Assembly (NCBI GenBank): GCA_031835245.1
Contig: JAVKOQ010000021.1
Location: forward strand, 1-64,000
From: Balamuthia mandrillaris
Taxonomy: Eukaryota > Discosea > Longamoebia > Balamuthiidae
Length of the DNA stretch: 64,000 bases
Direction of reading: 5' to 3'
Shown one piece after another: positions 10,539-22,700 of the stretch. The stretch's first letter is position 1, and the number at the start of each line of letters is the position of its first letter. Both the position numbers and the translations under genes were made by a program. Below the pieces are notes generated by a model. That model worked only from the letters and a program-made list of their open reading frames with translations. It did not search any database and had not been told where the DNA came from.

Positions 10539-11862
10539 AGGAAAATAGAGAGGGAGCACAGTGAGGGGAGGAGGGAGAGAGGGAGAGAGGGAGAGAGATA
10601 GAGAGTGACAAGTGGCAGAGAGCGTCAACCTCAGCATCTTCATCTCACTGCAAAAATCAGCGAGATCACGAGGACTGTCCATTAACCCTCGTTTTAGCCG
10701 TTTGACTGCCACCACTGAGTCTTGATAAACTGCCTTCCAAACATCTCCTCCTGTGGTGAGATAGGAAAAAATGAGAACGTGGTTCGAAAGCAAAAAACAA
10801 ATGCACGAACCAGCTCCACTGCCAACGTATTCAACCAAGGCCAGCTTTTTGTAGTCGATGGTCCAATGACTGACCATCGGATCGGCAGAAACAGAATTGA
10901 GAAGAGATGAAGCCTCTCCCAGTTCTTCATCTTGCCAAGTTTTGAGATGATAGGAACCATCCTGATAGCTGCCACTGCCGCTACCTGTGGATTTGTAGCC
11001 GCTGCCAGTGTTGCTGTTACTTCTTATGCCGAGGTTGTAGCTCTTCTCCATTTTTCTGTAGTTCACCATTCCATAATCCAACATTTCTGTTATACAGAAG
11101 GAAGAGATCAGAAACAGAAACAAGAAGATAACGAACGTGAACAAGAAGGTGAGGAGCAAATGTTAAAGTGGAAAAAAAGGTTGTTAAAAAGGCAACAAAA
11201 CAACAAGGGAGCCAATAGTAAAGTTGAGGAAAGAAGTACAGTACCAACAACACGACTAAACACGATCATGGCGCCAGGCACCAGCTCTGAAATGAGATAA
11301 TACGGGCCAATGTACATCCAATACAACGAGCTGTTGATTAACTTGTTTGTCTCTTGCGTTGTCATCAACATCATGATCATATCAGCAATTCGCACGAGCC
11401 TCGCAAGCATCCAGAAGGATAGCACCATTTCCACCTTTGGATACCATGCAGTTAGTAAAAGGACAAGAACACAAGACTTTTCTCTTGTAGCGTGTACAAC
11501 AAACCCTTGAAAGCTTGCTGAGAATGCCACCAGGAACAGCAGGTGACGTGGCCATGTCTTCTCGTTTTTTCTTGCGATGCTTGACCAGCACCACCAACAA
11601 AATAACCAAGGTGATGAAGAGTGGAACCGTCTCACACGCAATGCTCACTCCCAAACTGATGTCGTGCACCAGCGAAAAATGTTCATCAGAAACGCCGACG
11701 ATGACCATCCATACGCTCAATTGGGATAGAGCAATTGCTCCTATCAAGAAATATTGGGCGAGGTTCAACCAGGTTTTAACCCTTCGAAGCACGAACATTT
11801 CTCCAACGTGTAACGATGTGGCAAATGTTCTGGCCCTTTTTGTGTTCTTGTTAGAAAAGAAG

Positions 11863-11910
<48 letters not shown>

Positions 11911-12476
11911 GAAGAGAAAGCAAAGCAAACATGAACGAGAAAAACTAGAGAATAAAACAAATAGACATACCACAAACGAATGAAAAGAACGCAAACGGCC
12001 AAGTTGAGGCAGTGAGGAAGCCACCACAAGAAATAATAAAGATCAACGCCTTCATCCAACTGCCAAACTGCAAAAAATAGACTTCGCACTGTTTACAAGA
12101 GAGAGAGAGAGAGAGAGAAAGAGAAGTTCAACATAAAAAGACGAAGCCGATAGAACATCAAGAAGAAAGGAGTTATTAGTGCTGGACTGGAGGAAGAAGA
12201 GGAGACGGAGCTTTCTCCTGTTCTTGGAGCCAATAGGGGGTGGGAGGGGAGAAGTAAAACCAGAATCATACCAAGTGCACTCAGAACCGCAAAAGCAAGC
12301 ATAAACTTGGTGGTGTGCTGCACGATCTTTTTCCTTTTGACTCGAATGAAGACGGCTCGGAAGGCCTGAAACAAGCCCGTTACCAGAAAGATCAGACCCA
12401 TGATCGCGCAAAACGCGGCGGACAGGCCCTCATTGTAAAGCAGGATGGAGTCTTGTCCTGACTCGCTGGAAGACAT
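9517..12476 (-). CDS. Seven-transmembrane receptor fused to a protein kinase
   Basis: Exon 1 (ATG 12474-12476) begins MSSSESGQDSILLYNEGLSA and two hydrophobic segments; further TM segments follow on exons at about 12080-11970, 11850-11510 and 11445-11240, giving seven in all. A Gly/Ser-rich linker leads to the kinase: VAVKRLKRG (subdomain II, near 10700), SFYGACLVPPNICIVSEYM, RILHRDLKPE (near 10230), NLMIGAHFNLKIGDFGSGR (about 10030-9975), GSSMYIAPEVFHRKYTYPADVYSMG, and a last exon with CWDLDAKQRPSVGQVL, stop at 9517. The catalytic HRD and DFG Asp residues are present. The Lys of VAVK and the Ala/Gly loop are split by an intron. The sequence resembles the TKL/Ser-Thr type of amoebozoan signalling kinases. 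Ligand and substrate are unknown. Three introns hold GA repeats on the plus strand. Confidence 0.85.
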
Positions 12477-12618
12477 TGAGCTGGTGGACTCTTGTGTGCT
12501 CTGTATCTCCTTTTTTCTTTTTCGTTGGCCATAAAGGTGATATGGCTTTTAATCAATCGTAATTTGCTTATATACGAGGGGAATAGCGGTAATGGCACAC
12601 TCCTGTTCCCTGCGAGTT

Positions 12619-13454
12619 TTATGAAACTCGTTGATAGAGAATGTTGGTGCGAAGCATGTACTTGCAGCCTTTGGTAAGGACAGCGCCTTCATGGTAGAGA
12701 TCATGCTCGTCTCCCTGATAGAACACGATGGCCATACCTGCTTGTGGAGCGACCGCCTCTCTAACTTTGGTCTCGCTTCCCGGTTCGAAAAAGTTGGTGT
12801 GACCGCCTTCAAAACAGGGCAACAATGCTTCGTTGGTCTCTCTTCCTTCTTCTCCACTGAAACAATCGTTGAGGTAAACCATGATGGTGAGCAGACTATG
12901 CAAGCTTTTGCCAGGCCAGATGTGTTGGTCGATGTGAGGCCCAAAGTAATGTCCCTCCAGGTACTTGCAAATTCGTTGGGTGTCTTCCATGCCTTTCAGC
13001 TGCCATATTTGCTCTTTCTTCTGTTGTGGTTTGCTTGCTTCTTCTCCTTCTTCTTCTTCTTCATCGGATTCTTCAGATTCAAGTACTACTTGTTGAGGCA
13101 GATGGTCCTTCACTCTGTCCAGCAGCAGTGCTGATAACTGTTCGTCTGTTTCCACGATCCGCAAACAACGGCTGCATGGAACAAGCAACGTGAAAGTGAG
13201 TTGTTGTGTTTGGAGCAACCGCCTGAGCAGAACCAAACGAAGCTGAAGGGAGTTGCTTACCGCTCACCAGAAAATTTGCCTTCCCAGCCATGAGCCTCCG
13301 CTGCCTGGATCAACCGGTGACACTCCTCGCGGCTGAACACACCGTAGAGCAACCATCCCTTGCCGTCCAGGATGTCCTTTCTTCCGCTCTGCGTATGCGT
13401 TGCCTCCGTTTTTTCGCTCCGAAGAGCCTTGCCGAAGAGCCCTTCCCCTTCCAT
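12619..13454 (-). CDS. 2-oxoglutarate/Fe(II) oxygenase, prolyl 4-hydroxylase type
   Basis: Two exons (13454-13261 and 13171-12619) join in frame to 248 residues. The metal triad is visible: HID in YFGPHIDQHIWPGKSLHS and the distal His in DLYHEGAVLTKGCKYMLRT, whose Lys/Arg after the last His would bind 2-oxoglutarate. A strand-rich core (LLTIMVYLNDCF, GGHTNFFEPG, AGMAIVFYQGD) fits the double-stranded beta helix of the P4H superfamily. An acidic loop (EESDEEEEEGEE) and no signal peptide suggest a cytosolic or nuclear enzyme rather than a collagen hydroxylase. The substrate is unknown. It lies 143 bp upstream of the receptor kinase on the same strand. Confidence 0.88.
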
Positions 13455-13599
13455 CTTCTCTCTGCTGCGTCTTTCTTCCTTTACATTCTTTTCCCTAAGA
13501 TGGCGCCAAGATCAAGCCGATCAATGGGACAACGAAAATAAAGCAAAATTAGTTGACGGGGGAAAAAAAAAAGAGAAACAAAAAATAACCCACCTCCGG

Positions 13600-13690
13600 C
13601 GTGCCTAATCACGGCTTGTCTTACGACTCGCTATAAGCAACGGTGCCGGCACCAAAGCAACCTTACCGCCTACCGCCCCCTCACAGAGGA
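13600..13690 (-). ncRNA. Possible omega (guide) RNA region at the Fanzor 3' end
   Basis: Just past the last codons of the Fanzor frame the sequence turns GC-rich and structured: GGCGGTAGGCGGTAAGG, then a perfect 12-bp palindrome GGTGCCGGCACC (13642-13653). In characterised TnpB/Fanzor loci the guide RNA scaffold spans the 3' end of the gene and the adjacent flank. That this segment is such an RNA is inference from position and hairpin potential only. Confidence 0.3.
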
Positions 13691-15406
13691 GGAGGAGGTG
13701 GTAAGTGCTTGTAACGTAAAAAAGCGGATCAAGATGTTTCGGGCGGCGTTGGCATCTGGCGATCGGCCAAGCCGCCACATCTTGATCCGCTTTTTACGTT
13801 AAGCACCAAAGGTCTTGTTTCCCCCCAACTGGTGGTGGACTTGGCCGCACTTGCCGCAGGTCTTGGAGGTGTATTCCTCATCGCAGAGGCAGACCGTACA
13901 GGACGGAAATTGCTTGGCCTTGTTGAGGAGCCTCTGCCTGAAGCGATAGTGGGACCAGGTGAGCATGGCTCTGGCCGTTCGTGAGCCAATGCGGCGGTGG
14001 CCTCGCCGCACCATCTGCTGGCTCCTGAACTCTGGCAGAAGGATGAGGGAGAAGTTCCTGACCAACCAAGACACGAGCTTCTTGTGGAGGTCATCCACCA
14101 GGTTGCGGATCCTCTGGCGAAGCCGAGCAGCGGCCCTTCGGAGACGGCGCCGTTGCCTGTGGTTGCCCTTGGTGCCCTTACTCTGCATGCGGTCCAGGCG
14201 GTGGCACAGCTTGCCTATCTCGTTGATGTCCGCTTTGCCCCACTCGGTGACCTCCCCGCAGCCGTTGTAGGTGGTCATGAATGTGCGCACTCCTGGATCC
14301 AAGGCGATGATGCCTGCCTCTCTCCTTCGGTGCTCACGGGCTTGGCTCTCGCCCATGAGCTTCAAAGGCTGAGGCACACAGAGGTAGTAATGGCCCAGTC
14401 GAGTGTCTTTCACCAGACGAACGGCATAGAGCACCTCCGACGGAACTTTGTAGTTCTTGTCCCTCGCTTTGATTCGCGCCTCCCCGAAGAAGAGTTGGCG
14501 GATGGACTTGCTGTGGTTCCACTCCCTGGCTTGGATGCTGAGAGACTGGCTCTTGTCCTTCCGACCACGGAACTTCATCTTGAATCCAGTCCTGCCCGCC
14601 GCCAAGCTGGTTTTCACGCCGTTGAAGAAATCATCGACGGCGTCACTGCGAATGTATCGAGGAGTTTCCAACACCCACGCAAGGCTCTTGTCCTCTCCGT
14701 TGAAATTGCCGTTATTCAGGAATTTCTCCCTGACTTGTTCCTTCATCTTCTTAAGAGGCATTCCTTTATGTTCACGATGAAACTCCACGGCCTTGTTGTA
14801 GGTCCATCGTACTGTGCCGAACCACTTGGCCAGCGTCTTCTTTTGTTCCGAGCGCGGATAAAGGCGGATCTTCTTCAATCGCCCCACTACCGGTTTCTCC
14901 TCTCCGTTCTTGCCTTTTTTGGTGAGCTGTACGGCTGGGCGAGACGGAACGAGTCCCTCGATGAGGCCTAACAAGCCTTTCTGGTTTTTCTCCTCTTCTT
15001 CCTTCTCCTTCTCCTCTTCCTCTTCCTCCTTCTTCTCCTTCTCCTTCTTCTCCTCCTCCTCCTCCAACACCTTTTCTCCGTTAGGAATGTGCTTGCAGGC
15101 GGTGAACCATCCTGAACCACAGGCAAAGGGTTCTTCCAAGCACAAGGCTTCTGGGCGTATTAATCTTCTCCCGATTTCGCTGGAAAACTGGTTCCAAAAG
15201 GGCTGGGCGGGTGCAGCCTGCGGCCTTCCACGCTTCTGTGCCCTTGCCTGAGGTGCCGCTGGGGCGTTTTCCGCTCTTCTTTTCCGAGTAGCAGTGGGAG
15301 TAGAAGAAGTAGTGGCGCGACCCCCTTCCTTGTGGACCCGACCGAAGTGAACGGCCAACCCGTGAGAGGTAGCAAACTTTTTTCGGCACTGTGGGCAACT
15401 TGCCAT
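13681..15406 (-). CDS. Fanzor (eukaryotic TnpB-like RNA-guided nuclease), C-terminus interrupted
   Basis: Single exon from ATG 15406; the frame stays open for 535 residues (to TAA at 13801-13799). A C2H2 finger (residues 4-25, CPQCRKKF...HFGRVH) and a Glu/Lys-rich linker (112-141) precede the TnpB core. The OrfB N-terminal helix-turn-helix is VGRLKKIRLYPRSEQKKTLA (174-193). RuvC-I is IIALDPGVRTF with Asp370, RuvC-II is LILLPEF with Glu459, and the zinc ribbon starts with CGKC (517-520). The second CxxC expected after GGNKTF is missing. RuvC-III (DANAARNILIRFLRY, about 13756-13712) lies in the same frame beyond the stop. The intervening bases are an inverted copy of the RuvC-III segment. The frame then runs to TGA at 13681. 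Known Fanzors cut DNA guided by an omega RNA; this copy is probably inactive as drawn. No terminal repeats or target duplication could be fixed. GC content is above its neighbours. Confidence 0.92.
13713..13800. repeat. Inverted repeat inside the Fanzor 3' end
   Basis: Arms 13713-13737 and 13777-13800 are complementary over 24 of 25 positions (one extra A in the left arm). Pairing continues imperfectly inward (GGGCGGCGTTGGC against GCCAAGCCGCC), leaving a loop near 13755-13765. The left arm, read on the minus strand, codes the end of the RuvC-III motif. Confidence 0.95.
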
Positions 15407-15754
15407 TCAGGCCAGCTTCCAGCAGCGTTGTGGAAGAGGCGCACAGAGGTTCGTGATGCTGTTCTTTTTAAAACAAAAGAAATCATTAGTGAGGGGTTGG
15501 TAACAAATTTTTTTTCCATCATCAAAAAATGTAGTGAGCGAGCAGAGAAAAAAGAACGCTACCTTTTCACTCGGAGGGATTTCTTTTTTTGTTGTCCTTA
15601 GATCTTATGATTTTTGCGCCGACTTACTTTTCGCTGCACGTTCTCTACAGTGACGTCATCAATTATTAAAATGGGTACTGCTGACCTCCCCATTTTTCCA
15701 TGACGACACGATATTTCCCGCCTTTTTTTTTTTTCGTAAAACCTTTTTTTTAGA

Positions 15755-16800
15755 CTATTGCTGCATGCCGACAAAGGCAGCAAGATTGGCAGCGGTGAGG
15801 GAAGAAGAACCGGCAGAAGAAGAAGCGGCAGCGGCAGATGAGTTCTCTTCCTCCACAAGCGCGGAACGATCGCTGAGAAGCTTGGTCTGATTCCATTTGG
15901 GGAAGACGCGCTTGTAAAGGCTCATACAAACGGTGTCGTGGTTCATGATCTTTCCATCAAAGACGCACTTGAAGAGGCCGTGCGTGCCTAGCGGTTCCTT
16001 TATGTGGCCCACTCGTCCGTGTTTCGTCCACAACTCAACTGGCTTAAACCAACGAATGTCATCTAATGTTTAAAATGTGGTTAGAAAAGTGGAATAAAAC
16101 AAAAGAAAAAGAAAACGAACCAGGGAAGTAAAACATGTGTTTGATGGTAGCAGTTCTCTTTCGCACTCTGATGGGGAATCCGCTCAACACGATCTTCTTG
16201 ATGACCAATCGGTCAGGATCAACCGAGTGCAACGAGCCCGATCCCACAAACGCGGGTCCTTCCATTGTTGGTGTATTTGTTGGAGGTGTGAAAATGAGAA
16301 GAGGGCATGGGGGAAAGACGACCGGGCCATAGATGGTCGCCATAGAGCTCCGGTTCAGTCGGAAGAAGCGCTCAAACTTGTGCTTGTCGCTGGCTGTGTT
16401 CTCTGAGAAGATGGGACGCACCACGAACCGCCTGAATCCGAATTGGAATACCAAACGATCCTACATTAGAAAAGCGGTCAACTTCGCACGCAGAACAGAA
16501 GAGAGGTAGAAAAACAAGAAAAAAATGGATAACAAGAGAGGAACCTAAGAGGGGTGAGCAGGAGATTGTTACCTTGGATTTAATGGGAAGGGTATAGCTG
16601 CCATGTCGTTGCACAGCAAAGTTGAGAACTGACTTTTTGTGCTCATGTTTGAACAAACCGCTTAGCACAAAAGGCTTTGTTGCACTTACTGTTGAGGTGA
16701 TTGTTGATGGCACATCTTTAATGTGCACTGTGATATATGTTCCTGGCTGAATTGTCATTCAAAAAGGTGTTATTAAGAACAAATGAGAAAAGAGAAAAGT

Positions 16801-16842
<42 letters not shown>

Positions 16843-18163
16843 GTACAGCAACACCGTCATGCTCTTCCAAAACTTTCTTTTGGGTGCGAGCAAAGTTCTT
16901 GAATTGGAAGATGCGAGCATAATCCAGAGGAAGGTTTTCTTTAGAATCCCATGGCGAGTTACGGAAGCTACGCAGGCCTCGATACCTTTTCAATTTTAAT
17001 ACAAGTGGTGTCAGAGCAATCCAAAAGGAAAACAACCCGCAAAAGTGCAAAGCTACTTACTTTTGGAATCGGATTTTGGCTGGAGTATGTTCTGGTGTTT
17101 GGACTTCATCAGGAAACTCCATGTCCTCAGTTTCCTCTTCCTTCTTTTTGCGCTGTATTTCTTCCAGTTCGTGTTGTGCAGCTTCAGGGTCCACTTCCCT
17201 TCGCTCTTCTTCTTCGTCTTCATCTCCAAAGTTGCTTTGATCATCCTCCTCATCGTAATCACTCTCTTCATTGAAATCTTCATGCATTCCATCCATTTGT
17301 ATTGTTGAAGCACCAGCTTCATTCATATCCATTACTGGTTCCTCCTCTTCTTCCTCTTCCTCGTCCTCTTCCTCTACAACCTCGTTTTGTGCTTCTTCAG
17401 CTTCATCGTCAGAGTCAAGAATCCACGCCGCTTGATATTCGGATGTCCCTTTCGGTACTTTCCTTTTTCTCTTTTTCTTTTGCAAGGCTGTAAAAGATTG
17501 GAATGAAAAATGCTCGTTACTAAATAATCTACTAAATATTGAAGCAGGCTTAGGTGTACAACAAACCTTCTGCTAATTTGAGTTCTGCTTCATCTTCTTC
17601 TCCCCAGTTTTGTTCATTTGCCATTACATCAGGTTCCACTTCAGATTGCAGTGATTCCTAACCCAAAGGAAAGTTAGGACGCGAATTTGGAAAGAGAAAG
17701 AATAAAAGGCTAGAGGATCAGAGAAGTTAAGCGAACCTGTCCTTCATCTGGGCGTAATACGACAGGGGCTTGATTGTTATTGACATCCATTCCACTTGCC
17801 GAGTGTTGAGCAAATGGATTTGGGTCTTGTGGCTCCTCCAGCTGACAATAAATTTTTAAGTATCAGCGGCGACGCTTCAACCAGTAATTAAGAAATTGGT
17901 AGAGGGATAGGCACCTGAACAAGTTGAAAGTCGCCAAAATCAGGAACATGGACAAGATGGTTGGCAGAAAGAGAACCACCACGAAGGTAGCCAGAAGCGC
18001 TAAGAACACCTTTGCTGTTATCGTCAGGATTTGGTGTGAAGGACAAGCTGTCCACCAGCACGTATGGCCGTCCTTCTCTCCAACCCAATTGCTTAACTCT
18101 TATATTGGATAAAAAGCGTACCACTTGTACACCGTCCTATTTATAAAAATCTTGTAAGATAGG

Positions 18164-18200
<37 letters not shown>

Positions 18201-19481
18201 CGAGAAGGGTACTTGAGGGGTATCAAGAGGGAGAAGTTTAGGTGTGTCAGGGAAATGGAACTGAACATAATCCTTCAACTGCTTCTTTGTAGGCGTGTAC
18301 TTTTTTTGCGGAAGAGCTGCTAGGCCCTGGTAACAAAAAGTTGTTAGCAACTGCAGCAACTGGAAACGTATACATACAAAGAACGCTTCTTTGTTTGGAT
18401 TCTCTCAGTAAATACAAACTGTGATTTTACTGAAACAAGACATCATAATCTGAATTCTGATGATTGTTTCTTCCTCGAGAATACCAGCAAGAGCAAAGAA
18501 GAAAGAGACAAAGAGAAAAGTCACAAGAATAGGAGAAGAAGCTAAAAGAAGTACAGCCGTCTACCAACCTGAACTGCAACAAGCACAGAGGGGAGGCCCT
18601 GAGCTTTAATGATAGAAATGAAATATTCACCCAGAGCATCAACACCACTCTCTGCTGGAATGACAAAAACAACAATGTCGGCAGTTTTGCACACGTCCAA
18701 CACGTGATCCTGTTCTCTTGCGGCCTCAAAGAATGTCATTCGTTGTTTAAAGTCCGGAAAACTATTCATATAAATGTTAATATGAGCTTGAAAGAAAGAA
18801 AGAAACAGAAAGAAAGAAACGACAAGGAAGAAAGAAAGAAAGAGACAAAAAAGAAAGAAACACAAAGAGAAGACACAACTAGAAAGAAATGTCAAGAAAC
18901 GAGGAGAAGCAGCAGTTTTGAAATCGGAACGTGAAAAAAGCTGTAAGCTTACATGACGGTGGTAGCACCTTGAGTGCCACGGTCAAGGTCCGACAAGAGT
19001 GTGCGTCGAGTAGCGTTCAAGTCTATTCCTTCGCCCAAAGCTACAAGCGCCTATTATAGTGCCACATGATCAGAAGAGCAAAGAGAGCAGAAACGAAAGA
19101 GCGTAAAGAGGGGCGAGAGAGGTAGTGAATAGGAAACATACAACAATCTTGGGAGGGCCAGCATTGGTTCCAAGCATCTTGCTGAAGAGAACCTCTTGTT
19201 TCTTCTGTTTGCTGCGTTGGCGAGCAACGTTCTTCCGGCTCACATTGGAAGAAACCGGCCGCGTGGCCGCCTTCACAGACACCTTGCCTAAGCAAAGGAG
19301 GAACACAGAAGAGCAGTGTCAGAGATTGGAGAGAGGCTCCTAATCTTTTGTTTTCCAGACAACAAGGGGTCGCACCTTTGGTCTTTCTACGAAGCTCTCC
19401 CTTGGAGGCATGCTTTCCGGACTTGAAAGGTTTGTTGACCTGTTTCATGGGTCCCGCCCTGTGCACGGTGCCGCCTTGCAT
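15755..19481 (-). CDS. TSR1: Pre-rRNA processing/ribosome biogenesis protein TSR1
   Basis: TSR1 is a GTPase-fold factor that binds late pre-40S particles. Exon 1 (ATG 19481) begins [20 protein letters not shown], the basic N-terminus of the family. Next come [27 protein letters not shown]; the degenerate G-domain ([34 protein letters not shown], about 18720-18570); [20 protein letters not shown]; the AARP2CN domain ([20 protein letters not shown], about 18000-17930); an acidic stretch (17430-17200); [20 protein letters not shown]; and the C-terminal domain [49 protein letters not shown], stop at 15755. About ten exons. Order and motifs match TSR1 rather than the longer BMS1. Introns near 16806-16841, 18163-18200 and 18780-18890 hold GA or GAAA repeats. 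Confidence 0.95.
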
Positions 19482-19723
19482 CTTGAGTTTCACACGTAAA
19501 ACACGCGCACACGCTTCAATCAAAAACTACTACTACTACGCTTTTGCGGTGGCACGAGAGACCTGGACGATCAGCCTTCCCTCTCCCTGTACCTTTTTGC
19601 TTCTTTCTCTCCTCCTCCGCCGCCGCACAAGACAAGAAAGAAGGAAGAAACGTTGAGAAACAAATTGGAATGGTTTTTTCCATGTCGACACGCATTGCAT
19701 TTTCGTGTCGTCCTGGTACATAA

Positions 19724-22700
19724 TTAATCTACCATCTCCAGCGAAACAAAAGCAGAAGAAGCAGAAGAAGGAGAAGAAGAAGAAGAAAAAGAAGAAGGTG
19801 AGGTGCTAGTAGAAGATGGTGGCATAGGAGAAGGAGAATAAGTAGATGGAGCCTGGTGGAGAGCCTGTTTGGCTCGTTCTAGCCAGCAGGGCAGGTCGTC
19901 TTGTTCGTTTAGCTCGTTCAGAGTTTTCGCGATGAAAGAGCGCGTCTTCTCAGCCAAAAGTTCCCATTCCTCTTCTTTGTCATTAAAGAGCAGCTCCAAT
20001 GCAGCAAGACCCAACAGAGAAGCCCATAAAGATTCCATCTTATGAAACATATTGTTACATCCGATTTTCTGGTAGCATGAGAGAAAGAGGATTCGCGTAC
20101 CTTCGTTGCTTGAATATCTGAAGTGTGCAATAAAAGCGCCAAGTAATGTTCGTTGGATGCTAACGAGCCATGCTCCTTATAGAGAACTTTTTCTATTTCT
20201 TCCAATGAATGCCATCCACCTTTGAATGGAAAAATAAAGTGAGTAAAACAAAGGAGAAAGAAGATAGGAACAAGCGAAAGGTGTAGTAAACATTACCATC
20301 AACAGCTTGCTTGAAGACCAGGCGGAGATAGCGTCTGCCCATCTCGTCATATGTGCCACTCAAAATGTCGCCTTCCATCACCGAAGTAGAAACTTGTAGT
20401 TGCGTGATGGCGGCTCTTTGTGCCATTAGTTGACGTTGCTTATGCGCCATTTGTAAGTCCTCTCTTTGATGCTCTTGCCCAGCTTTAATCAGTTCTTCCA
20501 GTCTCTCCTGTGATAATCGTCCCTGATATAATTCGTGTTAATGCTCATAGATCGAATATTTTAAAGAAGAACAGAGATACCGATTCGTTTGAGACAGTAA
20601 GACACTCGGAGGCGTGACCGCACACGTCCGTGAATGCGACGAAAAGTACACCATTGGCATCTATATCAAACCTGACATCCACTATCACTCTTCCGGCGCG
20701 AGGCTGTAGAAAAGATAATAAGAAACAATCGACGGCCATAAAGAGAAAGAAGAGTTCAGGTAGAGAGTAAGGTAGGAGCGGGTATCTTGCCTGAGGGGGG
20801 CGAGGACGAAGAACACAGTTACCCAAGTAATTGTTGTGCTGTGTGGAGGGACGCTCTCCCTCATAAATGCTAAATATTAGTAGCTCTTGTCCGGGCTTCC
20901 ACTCAAACTCCATTCTCTGCATTGCAGGAGTGGTTGTGGGCAAAAAAGGTTATGGTGAATTATTGAGTCAAGTTGATGTGTTAAGTTTGTTGTATGAGAA
21001 TGTAACACACAGACCTCTGTGCGAACCACTGGAATGGTGGTATTGCGTTGGAGCATCGTGTGCATCACTCCATCATTATTAACATCAAACCCAATACCCA
21101 ATGGTATCACATCGATGAGAAGAAGGTCTCCAGGATAGCCTCCTTGTGACGCTCCCTTGGCAGCGCCAATACCACATGATATGCCTGGCAAACGAAACAG
21201 CACCCCATCAATAAGCTCAAATAATCAAATAAAGGAGAAAGGACAGACAAAGATGGACGTACTTGGGATAGCTGGCAGCATGGAACCTTTGGTAGCTTCC
21301 TCTCGTTCCTCCACAGCAACAAAGGAGGCCACCGAAGATGCCAAATTATAACGCAAACTTAGCTGAAGCAGTTCCTTCTGTAGTTTTTCGCTATCGTGCC
21401 CCGTTTGAGATAATCGTTGTTCTCTGTCTGAGATCATTTGTTTGGCCATCAAAGCGTGGATTTGAGAGGTGCCTTCCCATAATAGGCTGTGCTCTTTTCC
21501 GCTCGCTTTGAAAGACATAGAGCTGCCATCTGGCTTTTTTGCCCTAAGAGTTATCTCTCCTGTATGTAAAGTGAAACAGTAACAGCATATTAGCTTGAAC
21601 CAGAAACAAAGCGAAACAAACAAAATGCAAATACGAGGGCTTAAGCTGTACCATCAAAGTGATCATTGGGGTAGTTATTGTCAAGTAGAGCAAAGAACGA
21701 GACTGGGTTATTGGCATAAATTGAAGGCATCACATCTGGACAAACTTCTCGAACAGGAAGCTCTCCCCAATCCAATTGTGGGTCCTGAAGGCGAGGCTGC
21801 AGCGCTCGTTTGAGGTGCCTCATGACCTTGCCTTCTAGTCGTTCATGGTCTGTTACGAATTCGAAACGACCAGCTGAAACATCGGCGAGACCTGTAATCA
21901 ACCTGTGACTGGTCGTATTTCCAATTCCTTTTTGAATGTTTGTTTGTTTGTTTGTTTGTGAATTGCATGAATTGAGAAGATGGAATAGAGAAAGTTAGAA
22001 GAATTGGCACTTCCTGGGTACATACCTAAAGTGAAGACACGAGTAGTTCCACGATGAGACGCAACATAATTGATAACTTCTTCTGTGTTCGTGACTTCTC
22101 CTGAAAGAGAGGGGAACGAATAAGTTGAGGTATAATTTACGAAGATGAGATGTTCTTACCATCAGTTAGCAAGATTATTTGCCGTGACTTCCTTTCTTCA
22201 AGACCTTCCTGAAGCAATGCTTGAAGAGGACTGCAAAATGGAAGATGGTAAGAAGAAAGGAACATAAACGACCAATCAGCAACAACCAAGGAAAAGAAGA
22301 AAACAGAACGAAAAACGTACCAAAGAAGTTCAGTACCGCCCATGTCTGCTTTCATTTGGCTAACATATTGCAGAGCGAGCATCACACTGTCGTCGTTGTA
22401 CATTCGTGGGCTCGCAAACAGTGATCTAAATTGACTTCCAAATCCTAACGAGAAAGAAAGGGAAAGGACTGTAACAATTGGTGAACGAAAGAGGAGAAGT
22501 AAAAATACCTGTTATGTTAAACGTGATGTTTGTCGACAATGGAAGTGACTTAAGAAACAAGATCAGAGCGCTCTTTACGTGGTTCATTCGGTTGCCTTCA
22601 GACATTGAACCAGATCTATCTGCCAGAAAGAGTACTTCTGTTGGTGGTATGTCTTCCGTCAGCAGTTCAAAGCTCGGACAAAAAGTCACCATCACTGCAG

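Noticed and set aside
11440-11515. Frame break between TM5 and TM6 of the receptor kinase
   Set aside because: Explained by an intron with TACTAAC and CCAAAG acceptor that joins SKLSR to VEMVLSF.
13997-14971. 324-residue plus-strand open frame
   Set aside because: Antisense shadow of the GC-rich Fanzor gene; no family motifs.
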